A stretch of 14,440 nucleotides of DNA, from NCBI GenBank assembly GCA_910585645.1, contig CAJUFP010000113.1:1-14440 (forward strand), given 5' to 3'. The position numbers were made by a program, and so were the translations under genes. This DNA is from an uncultured Hungatella sp. GTDB lineage: Bacteria > Bacillota > Clostridia > Lachnospirales > Lachnospiraceae. Under the pieces are notes generated by a model that was given only the letters and a program-made list of their open reading frames with translations, was not told where the DNA came from and did no database searches. Below are positions 6,192-11,742 of the stretch, one piece after another (the first letter of the stretch is position 1; every line of letters starts with the position of its first letter).

Positions 6192-7372
6192 GGGGCGGAT
6201 ACTACACTTCAGGGGAGTTTGCCAGAAAAGCCAAGGTGACTATCCGCACCATTCGGTTTTACGACAAGCAGGGGATCTTAAAGCCCAGCAAAGTGAGCGA
6301 GGCTGGGTATCGGCTGTACACGGATGAGGATTTTGGCCGTCTCCAGAGGATCTTGTGTCTGAAGTATCTGGGATTTTCCCTGGAGGAGATCATGGCCCTG
6401 ACCATCCATGAGGGCAGGGAGGACATGACCCACTCCTTAAAGCTGCAGAAAGAGCTGATACGGAAGCGGATCCGGCACCTGGAGATGATGGAGCAGACTC
6501 TTGAGGATACCGCCCGCATGGCGGAGGCGTCAGGGGCCATTGACTGGAATGACATTTTGAACCTGATCCACATCACCAACATGGAGCACGCGGTGGTGGA
6601 GCAGTACAAAAATTCCGTGAACATCAATGCCAGAATTGAGCTGCACCGGCGGTTTTCCCGCAATCCGGTTCCCTGGTTTTCATGGATCGCGGGGCAGATA
6701 CCTTTTGAACAGATGGAGCGGGTCCTGGAGGTGGGATGCGGAAACGGGCAGCTGTGGCAGCAGGTTCCCGTTGACATGATAAAAGATAAGGAGATCTATG
6801 TGACGGATATCTCCTCCGGCATGGTGGAGGACGCGGCGGAGATCCTGAAAAAAAGCGGGCGGACTGAGCTGATCTTTCAGACTGAGGACTGCCAGAAGCT
6901 TTCCTATGGAGACCAGATGTTTGACGGGGTGATTGCCAACCACGTGCTGTTCTATGTAAAAGATATCTATGAGGCCCTGGAGGAGATCCGGCGGGTGCTT
7001 AAAAATGGCGGGGGATTCTACTGCAGCGCTTACGGGAAGGAGCATATGAGGGAGATCACCCTGCTGGTCCAGGAGTTTGACCCGAGGATCGCGCTGTCGG
7101 ACGTGGCCCTGTATGAGCTGTTTGGCCTGGAAAACGGACAGGGGATCCTGGAAAAGGTGTTTCAAAAAGTGGAGAAGGTGATGTATGAGGATTACCTTCT
7201 GGTTGACCAGGCGGAACCTCTGTTAGACTATATCATGTCCTGCCACGGAAATCAGGGGGAGATACTGGGCAATCGGCAAAAGGAGTTTAAACGGTTTTTG
7301 GAGCGGAAGATCGAGGAGAAAGGCGGAATCAGGATCACCAAGATGGCAGGGATGTTTGTGTGCGGAACATAG
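6188..7372 (+). CDS. MerR-family DNA-binding domain fused to a SAM-dependent methyltransferase
   Basis: This 394-residue protein has an N-terminal MerR winged helix-turn-helix (about 5-75). Its recognition segment is VTIRTIRFYDKQGILKPS, followed by GYRLYTDEDFGRLQRI. A dimerisation coiled coil covers about 80-115. After a linker comes a class I methyltransferase domain (about 150-300) with motif I VLEVGCGNG (179-187), acidic YVTDIS (D207) and FDGVIANHVLFYV (245-257). In classical MerR proteins the C-terminal half binds the inducer; here that place is taken by an enzyme domain, which could sense or modify a ligand. GTG 6188 overlaps the P-II stop (GTGA), so the gene is coupled to the DUF1538/P-II operon. 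The downstream rfbA promoter has MerR-type architecture and is a candidate target, by inference. Confidence 0.85.
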   Translation: MRGGYYTSGEFARKAKVTIRTIRFYDKQGILKPSKVSEAGYRLYTDEDFGRLQRILCLKYLGFSLEEIMALTIHEGREDMTHSLKLQKELIRKRIRHLEMMEQTLEDTARMAEASGAIDWNDILNLIHITNMEHAVVEQYKNSVNINARIELHRRFSRNPVPWFSWIAGQIPFEQMERVLEVGCGNGQLWQQVPVDMIKDKEIYVTDISSGMVEDAAEILKKSGRTELIFQTEDCQKLSYGDQMFDGVIANHVLFYVKDIYEALEEIRRVLKNGGGFYCSAYGKEHMREITLLVQEFDPRIALSDVALYELFGLENGQGILEKVFQKVEKVMYEDYLLVDQAEPLLDYIMSCHGNQGEILGNRQKEFKRFLERKIEEKGGIRITKMAGMFVCGT

Positions 7373-7375
7373 GCG

Positions 7376-7544
7376 ATTATTGAGTGAGCAATGGGCGAGG
7401 GATGTCGTGAGGCCAGTCAGAGAAGGGAAGGATGGTCCTGTCCGGGTTCAGATATGCCAAGCATTCCGATGAGCCCGAACGGCACACAGCCTCCCTTCCC
7501 TCCCTGGCCTCACGACTCCCCCCGCCCCATGCTCACTCAACAAT
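7376..7544. repeat. Long imperfect palindromic intergenic repeat, copy 1
   Basis: The element begins ATTATTGAGTGAGCA and ends GCTCACTCAACAAT. The two arms (about 75 bases each) are imperfect reverse complements along their whole length, including GTCGTGAGGCCA on the left against TGGCCTCACGAC on the right. The apex at 7443-7477 has CGGGTTCA pairing with TGAGCCCG and an inner ATGC-CAA-GCAT hairpin. The 34-base apex and one arm recur at 14323-14419. It starts 4 bases after the MerR-methyltransferase stop and could act as a terminator, but no T-run follows. It resembles a MITE or REP-type palindrome. I do not recognise a named family. Confidence 0.8.
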
Positions 7545-7614
7545 ACACCTAATTCAACTCCTCGATAAACGAAATCTAACAAAATAAAATATTTCAAAAA
7601 ACAGAAAAACCCCC

Positions 7615-7645
7615 TTGACAGTGACGTAACGTAACCCTTTATAAT
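7615..7645 (+). promoter_or_regulatory. rfbA promoter with MerR-type 19-bp spacer and dyad operator
   Basis: TTGACA (7615-7620) and TATAAT (7640-7645) both match consensus but are 19 bases apart, instead of 17. The spacer carries a dyad at 7621-7635, GTGACGT-A-ACGTAAC, whose halves match at 6 of 7 positions. An over-long spacer with a central dyad is the hallmark of promoters that MerR-family regulators activate by DNA distortion. A leader of about 25 bases with GGAGGA (7665-7670) leads to the rfbA ATG. Confidence 0.75.
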
Positions 7646-7676
7646 GTATCTAAACAAAAGAATTGGAGGACACACT

Positions 7677-8558
7677 ATGAAGGGTATTATTTTGGCCGGC
7701 GGGTCGGGTACCAGGCTTTATCCGTTGACTACGGTTACATCCAAGCAGCTGCTTCCCATTTACGATAAACCTATGATCTACTATCCGCTGTCCGTGCTTA
7801 TGAGCGCGGGGATCCGGGAGATCCTGATTATCTCCACGCCGGAGGACACTCCAAGGTTTGAACATCTTCTGGGGGACGGGCATCAGTTTGGGATCAGCCT
7901 TACCTACGCGGTGCAGCCGTCTCCCGACGGGCTGGCGCAGGCGTTTATCATCGGGGCGGACTTTATTGGCGGGGACCATGTGGCCATGATCCTTGGGGAC
8001 AATATCTTCGCAGGCCACGGGCTGAAGAAAAGGCTTTTGCGGGCAGCCAACAAGCAGGAGGGGGCCACGGTGTTCGGCTACTATGTGGATGACCCGGAGC
8101 GGTTCGGCATTGTGGAGTTTGATTCTGACGGCAAGGCCATTTCCATTGAGGAAAAGCCGGCGAAGCCAAAGTCCAACTACTGTGTCACCGGCCTTTATTT
8201 TTACGACAACCGGGTGGTAGAGTATGCCAGGAACTTAAAGCCTTCCGCCCGCGGCGAGCTGGAGATCACAGATTTGAACAGGATCTATCTGGAGGACGGG
8301 AAACTGGATGTGGAGCTTTTGGGTCAGGGCTTTACCTGGCTGGATACGGGGACCCACGAATCTCTGGTGGACGCCACCAACTTTGTGCGGACCATGGAGT
8401 CTCACCAGCACCGGAAACTGGGGTGTCTGGAGGAGATCGCCTACTTAAACCGCTGGATCACAAAAGACCAGCTTTTGGAGAATATTGAGCCTCTGAAAAA
8501 GAACCAATACGGCCAGTATCTGCTGGACGTGCTGGCGGGAAAATTTATTGACAGCTGA
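7677..8558 (+). CDS. rfbA: Glucose-1-phosphate thymidylyltransferase
   Basis: RmlA/RfbA joins glucose-1-phosphate and dTTP to give dTDP-glucose, the first step of dTDP-L-rhamnose synthesis in the cytosol. The product has 293 residues, the normal family length. The nucleotide-binding N-terminus is LAGGSGTRLYPLT (6-18) with K23 in SKQLLP. The metal-binding Asp is in ILGDN (D108), followed by EEKP (158-161) and WLDTGTH (221-227, D223). ATG 7677 has GGAGGA 6 bases ahead. An upstream in-frame ATG at 7644 overlaps the -10 box and is rejected. It is the first gene of the sugar cluster, under the MerR-type promoter. Confidence 0.95.
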   Translation: MKGIILAGGSGTRLYPLTTVTSKQLLPIYDKPMIYYPLSVLMSAGIREILIISTPEDTPRFEHLLGDGHQFGISLTYAVQPSPDGLAQAFIIGADFIGGDHVAMILGDNIFAGHGLKKRLLRAANKQEGATVFGYYVDDPERFGIVEFDSDGKAISIEEKPAKPKSNYCVTGLYFYDNRVVEYARNLKPSARGELEITDLNRIYLEDGKLDVELLGQGFTWLDTGTHESLVDATNFVRTMESHQHRKLGCLEEIAYLNRWITKDQLLENIEPLKKNQYGQYLLDVLAGKFIDS

Positions 8559-8606
8559 CTGTCAGGCTGTGAGGGGCAATAGGAAACGGATTGGGGAATA
8601 TAAGTT

Positions 8607-8634
8607 TGAACGCGTTCAGACTGAATGCGTTTCA
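8607..8634. promoter_or_regulatory. Two adjacent TGAA-n-TTCA palindromes between rfbA and rfbB
   Basis: TGAACGCGTTCA (8607-8618) is a perfect 12-base palindrome. Three bases later TGAATGCGTTTCA (8622-8634) repeats its ends and centre imperfectly. The pair sits about 45 bases before the rfbB start in a 119-base gap. It could be a two-site operator, but no clear promoter hexamers lie beside it. Confidence 0.35.
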
Positions 8635-8638
8635 TCTG

Positions 8639-8662
8639 GTAAGATAGAAGGTAAGATAGAAG
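8639..8662. repeat. Exact tandem duplication of 12 bases before rfbB
   Basis: GTAAGATAGAAG occurs twice without a gap at 8639-8650 and 8651-8662, just before the rfbB ribosome-binding site GGAGGAG (8665-8671). It is probably a slippage product and has no evident function. Confidence 0.7.
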
Positions 8663-8677
8663 ACGGAGGAGATCATC

Positions 8678-9703
8678 GTGAAGATTTTAGTTACAGGCGG
8701 AGCCGGATTTATCGGCGGCAATTTTGTTCATCATATGGTAAAGAAGTATCCGGAGTATGAGATCGTGAATCTGGACCTTTTGACCTACGCGGGAAATCTG
8801 GAGACCTTAAAGCCCGTGGAACATGAGCCTAATTATAAGTTTGTCAAGGGGGATATTGCCGACGAGCCCTTTATTATGGATCTGTTTGAGAGGGAGCGGT
8901 TTGACATGGTGGTGAATTTCGCGGCGGAGAGCCATGTGGACCGGTCCATCACAGACCCGGGCATTTTTGTGCAGACCAATGTTATGGGGACCAGGGTGCT
9001 TCTGGACGCTTCCAGGACCTGGGGGGTGAAGCGGTATCACCAGGTATCTACGGACGAGGTCTACGGGGATCTGCCTCTGGACAGGCCGGATCTGTTTTTT
9101 ACGGAGGAGACGCCCATCCACACGTCAAGCCCCTACAGTTCTTCCAAGGCCAGCGCGGATCTGTTTGTACTGGCCTACTACAGGACCTACGGGCTTCCGG
9201 TGACTATTTCCAGGTGTTCCAACAACTACGGGCCTTATCATTTTCCGGAGAAATTGATCCCTCTGATCATCAGCCGGGCTCTGGCTGACCAGGAACTTCC
9301 GGTGTACGGGAAGGGGGAGAATGTTCGGGACTGGCTCCATGTGGAGGACCACTGCCAGGCCATTGACCTGATCCTTCACAAAGGACGGGTGGGAGAAGTG
9401 TACAATGTAGGCGGCCACAACGAGAAGACCAATCTGGAGGTGGTGAAGACCATTCTTAAGAGTCTTCATAAGCCGGAGAGCCTGATCCGGTTCGTCACCG
9501 ACCGGCCGGGCCATGACATGCGGTATGCCATTGACCCGACAAAGCTGGAGACAGAGCTGGGATGGAGGCCTACGTACAATTTTGACACGGGTATTGAACA
9601 GACCATTCAGTGGTATCTGGATAACCGGGAGTGGTGGGAGCACATCATCTCCGGGGAGTACACAAATTATTTTGATAAGATGTACGGGGAGAGACTGGAG
9701 TGA
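8678..9703 (+). CDS. rfbB: dTDP-glucose 4,6-dehydratase
   Basis: RmlB/RfbB is an NAD-dependent extended short-chain dehydrogenase that converts dTDP-glucose to dTDP-4-keto-6-deoxyglucose. The product has 341 residues, full length. The NAD-binding GGAGFIGGNF is at 7-16, and the signature FAAESHVDRSI (81-91) is present. The catalytic triad segment STDEVYGD has T125, D126 and E127. Y153 and K157 form YSSSK. GTG 8678 is chosen because GGAGGAG lies 6 bases ahead and the product starts MKILVTGGAGFIG, the usual RmlB N-terminus. It is separated from rfbA by 119 bases. Confidence 0.96.
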   Translation: MKILVTGGAGFIGGNFVHHMVKKYPEYEIVNLDLLTYAGNLETLKPVEHEPNYKFVKGDIADEPFIMDLFERERFDMVVNFAAESHVDRSITDPGIFVQTNVMGTRVLLDASRTWGVKRYHQVSTDEVYGDLPLDRPDLFFTEETPIHTSSPYSSSKASADLFVLAYYRTYGLPVTISRCSNNYGPYHFPEKLIPLIISRALADQELPVYGKGENVRDWLHVEDHCQAIDLILHKGRVGEVYNVGGHNEKTNLEVVKTILKSLHKPESLIRFVTDRPGHDMRYAIDPTKLETELGWRPTYNFDTGIEQTIQWYLDNREWWEHIISGEYTNYFDKMYGERLE

Positions 9704-9791
9704 GGACGGAGCGGGCCGGAAGCGGCGGCGGTCCGGGGAAAAGGTCACAAAAACAGACGGGACATAAAATCGAATATGGAGAATGAAGAGC

Positions 9792-10643
9792 ATGAGAGTT
9801 CTGGTAACAGGAGTGAAGGGGCAGCTTGGGCATGATGTGGTAAATGAGCTGGAGAAAAGGGGCCACACAGCCATAGGCGTTGACATTGACGAGATGGACA
9901 TTACGGACCAGGAGGCCGTGAGGCGGGTCGTCACCAGGGCGGCGCCGGAGGCTGTGGTACACTGCGCGGCCTACACGGCGGTGGACGCGGCGGAGGACCA
10001 TGAGGAGCTGTGCCGTCTGGTCAATGCCAGGGGAACAGAGCATATGGTGAACGTGTGCCGGGATCTGGACTGCAAGCTTATGTACATCAGCACGGACTAT
10101 GTGTTCAACGGCCAGGGGGAGAGACCCTGGGAGCCGGACGATGAGCGGGAGCCGCTGAACGTCTACGGCCAGACCAAGTACGAGGGCGAGCTGGCGGTGG
10201 AGACTCTTGAAAAATATTTTATCGTGCGCATTGCCTGGGTGTTCGGGGTCAATGGCAAGAATTTTATAAAGACCATGCTGAACCTGGGGAAGACCAGGGA
10301 CAGCCTGACTGTGGTGGACGACCAGATCGGGTCCCCCACCTACACCTACGACCTGGCAAGGCTTCTGGTGGACATGGTGGAGACGGAGAAATACGGCCGC
10401 TACCACGCTACCAATGAGGGGCTGTGCAGCTGGTATGAGTTTGCCTGCGAGATCTTTAAGGAGGCGGGCATCCAGGTGAAGGTGAGCCCGGTCAGCAGCG
10501 ACAGGTACCCGGCCAGGGCTAAGCGACCTATGAACAGCAGGATGGATAAGTCTAAGCTTCGGGACATGGGGTTTGAACCTATGCCTTCCTGGCAGGACGC
10601 CCTTAGGCGGTATCTGGAGGTTCTTGGGGAGAGACGGGGGTGA
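9792..10643 (+). CDS. rfbD: dTDP-4-dehydrorhamnose reductase
   Basis: RmlD/RfbD reduces dTDP-4-keto-L-rhamnose to dTDP-L-rhamnose with NAD(P)H. The product has 283 residues. It shows GVKGQLG (7-13) for nucleotide binding, AAYTAVDAAE (59-68), STDYVFNG (100-107) and the catalytic YGQTK (Y125, K129). ATG 9792 is preferred to in-frame ATG 9783, because GGAG (9778-9781) is 10 bases from the former and only 1 from the latter, and RmlD proteins usually begin with the MxVLVTG strand. It follows rfbB by 88 bases. No rfbC (3,5-epimerase), needed to make the substrate of this enzyme, is found in the window. Confidence 0.94.
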   Translation: MRVLVTGVKGQLGHDVVNELEKRGHTAIGVDIDEMDITDQEAVRRVVTRAAPEAVVHCAAYTAVDAAEDHEELCRLVNARGTEHMVNVCRDLDCKLMYISTDYVFNGQGERPWEPDDEREPLNVYGQTKYEGELAVETLEKYFIVRIAWVFGVNGKNFIKTMLNLGKTRDSLTVVDDQIGSPTYTYDLARLLVDMVETEKYGRYHATNEGLCSWYEFACEIFKEAGIQVKVSPVSSDRYPARAKRPMNSRMDKSKLRDMGFEPMPSWQDALRRYLEVLGERRG

Positions 10644-10674
10644 GAGGAAGAGGAGCTTAGTGGCCGTGAAGGCG
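10641..10674 (+). repeat. Stop-codon-linked 3' motif, copy after rfbD
   Basis: Starting at the rfbD stop codon the sequence has TGAGAGG, then TTAGTGGCCG, then TGAAGGCG. The same three blocks in the same order start at the stop codon of the TSCPD gene (11611). The shared blocks are short, so this may be chance or a remnant of a duplicated gene end. Confidence 0.35.
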
Positions 10675-10695
10675 GAAGGGGGCTGGGAGATTGCA

Positions 10696-10843
10696 TTGGA
10701 AATTAAAGGTGACAGGATACGGTAAGATTGAAGCTGCCGAGATCGAGACCGCGCCGCTGACGCTGTTTGTAGGCGACAATAACAGCGGGAAAATACCTGT
10801 CATGTACCGGAAATTATGCAACTTCCTGTTACAAAGTGATTGA
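10696..10843 (+). pseudogene. N-terminal remnant of an AAA (OLD/ABC-like) ATPase
   Basis: A frame from TTG 10696 reads LEIK, then one extra G at about 10708 shifts the frame. The next frame continues VTGYGKIEAAEIETAPLTLF and VGDNNSGK and ends at TGA 10841-10843. This is the characteristic start of AAA_15/OLD-type ATPases: a beta strand, then a Walker A of form GDNNSGKS. Here the Ser/Thr after the catalytic Lys is replaced by Ile, and the protein stops about 15 residues later. Frameshift, lost Walker A residue and loss of all later motifs show a decayed gene. Such ATPases often belong to defence or mobile modules. The stop overlaps the -35 box of the ridA promoter. Confidence 0.65.
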
Positions 10844-10868
10844 AATCCTGCCGGCGATTCGATATAAT
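10840..10868 (+). promoter_or_regulatory. Sigma-A promoter of the ridA-TSCPD operon
   Basis: TTGAAA (10840-10845) and TATAAT (10863-10868) are separated by exactly 17 bases. Transcription would start near 10875, giving a leader of about 60 bases. The leader has a small AGGGG-ACA-CCCCT hairpin (about 10883-10895) and GAGGAG (10921-10926) before the ridA start. Confidence 0.8.
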
Positions 10869-10935
10869 AGGTAGCACATCAGAGGGGACACCCCTTAAAA
10901 ATACAGTGACAGACATAGAAGAGGAGAATGTGATC

Positions 10936-11319
10936 ATGAAAAAAGTATACGCGACCACCAACGCGCCGTCAGCTATCGGCCCTTATTCCCAGGCGGTTCA
11001 GGCCGGAGATGTAGTGTTTGTGTCCGGGCAGCTGCCGATTGACCCGGCTACGGGTGAGTTTGCGGGGGCGGATATTGCCAGCCAGACAAGGCAGTCCCTG
11101 ACCAACATAAAAGCCATCCTGGAGAGCCAGGGTCTGGGCATGGAGGATGTGGTGAAGACCACGGTGCTTTTGCAGCACATCAGTGATTTTGGGGCGATGA
11201 ATGAAGTTTACGGGACGTTCTTTGAGGGCGATTACCCGGCAAGAGCCGCTTTTGAGGTGGCTGCTCTTCCAAAGGGAGCGCTGGTTGAGATCGAGGCGGT
11301 TGCTTACTGCAAGAAGTAA
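10936..11319 (+). CDS. ridA: RidA family reactive intermediate/imine deaminase
   Basis: This is a 127-residue RidA (YjgF/YER057c/UK114) protein that hydrolyses reactive enamine/imine intermediates such as 2-aminoacrylate formed by PLP enzymes, and so protects PLP enzymes in the cytosol. The family signature is complete: APSAIGPYSQAV (10-21), FVSGQLPIDP (28-37), YPARAAFEV with the substrate-carboxylate Arg R103, and ALVEIEAVA with E120. RidA acts as a homotrimer. ATG 10936 is chosen: GAGGAG lies 9 bases ahead and the product starts MKKVYATTNAP as in homologues; the longer upstream frame is untranslated leader. The TSCPD gene follows after 30 bases. Confidence 0.95.
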   Translation: MKKVYATTNAPSAIGPYSQAVQAGDVVFVSGQLPIDPATGEFAGADIASQTRQSLTNIKAILESQGLGMEDVVKTTVLLQHISDFGAMNEVYGTFFEGDYPARAAFEVAALPKGALVEIEAVAYCKK

Positions 11320-11349
11320 GGCAGGAGATCAGACAGGAGGATAAGCCCC

Positions 11350-11613
11350 ATGAGATATGAGATGACGCCTAAGGGTGTGTGTTCCAGCAAGATCTGTTTT
11401 GACCTCAATGACAATGTGGTGACAAACGTGGTGTTTACCAACGGATGCAACGGCAATCTGAAGGCCATCTGCAAGGTCATTGACGGGATGACTGTGGAGC
11501 AGATCGAGGGATATTTTATCGGCAACCTGTGCGGAAGGAAGAACACTTCCTGCGCGGACCAGCTGGCCCGGGTGGTGCGGCAGGCTTATGAGGAGTCGAA
11601 GCAGGCCGGGTGA
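11350..11613 (+). CDS. TSCPD-domain protein (four-Cys, TIGR03905-like)
   Basis: This 87-residue stand-alone TSCPD protein is related to the C-terminal domain of some class II (B12-dependent) ribonucleotide reductases. It has the motif NTSCADQLARV (65-75, Cys68), with other cysteines at 11, 16, 33, 41 and 61 (VCSSK, NGCNGNL, LCGRK). The cysteines suggest metal binding. The cellular role of the free domain is not established to my knowledge. AGGAGG (11335-11340) precedes ATG 11350 by 9 bases. It follows ridA by 30 bases and is closed by a terminator at 11650, so the two form a small operon. Confidence 0.88.
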   Translation: MRYEMTPKGVCSSKICFDLNDNVVTNVVFTNGCNGNLKAICKVIDGMTVEQIEGYFIGNLCGRKNTSCADQLARVVRQAYEESKQAG

Positions 11614-11645
11614 GAGGCTAGTGGCCGCAAAGGCTGTGAAGGCGT
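11611..11645 (+). repeat. Stop-codon-linked 3' motif, copy after the TSCPD gene
   Basis: From the TGA stop of the TSCPD gene the sequence has TGAGAGGC, TAGTGGCCG and, after 7 extra bases, TGTGAAGGCG. The same blocks follow the rfbD stop at 10641. The motif lies just before the intrinsic terminator. Confidence 0.35.
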
Positions 11646-11649
11646 GAGG

Positions 11650-11678
11650 AAAGGGTCCTGCGGGAGCAGGGCCTTTTT
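11650..11678 (+). terminator. Strong intrinsic terminator after the TSCPD gene
   Basis: AAAGGGTCCTGC (11650-11661) pairs with GCAGGGCCTTTT (from 11666) in a 12-base stem with two G-T pairs around a GGGA loop. A run of five T ends it at 11678. It closes the ridA-TSCPD transcript 65 bases before pcrA. Confidence 0.88.
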
Positions 11679-11742
11679 GAGGTAGAGCCATAGAACATGA
11701 TTGCAAAACAGGAGAAAAGGCAGAAGAAAAGGCGGTAGGAGA

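Noticed and set aside
7376..7544. CRISPR or tRNA-like reading of the palindromic region
   Set aside because: There are no regularly spaced direct repeats and no cloverleaf. The structure is one long hairpin.
8548..8760. Small + frame bridging rfbA and rfbB
   Set aside because: It overlaps both enzymes out of frame and has no ribosome-binding site or recognisable product.
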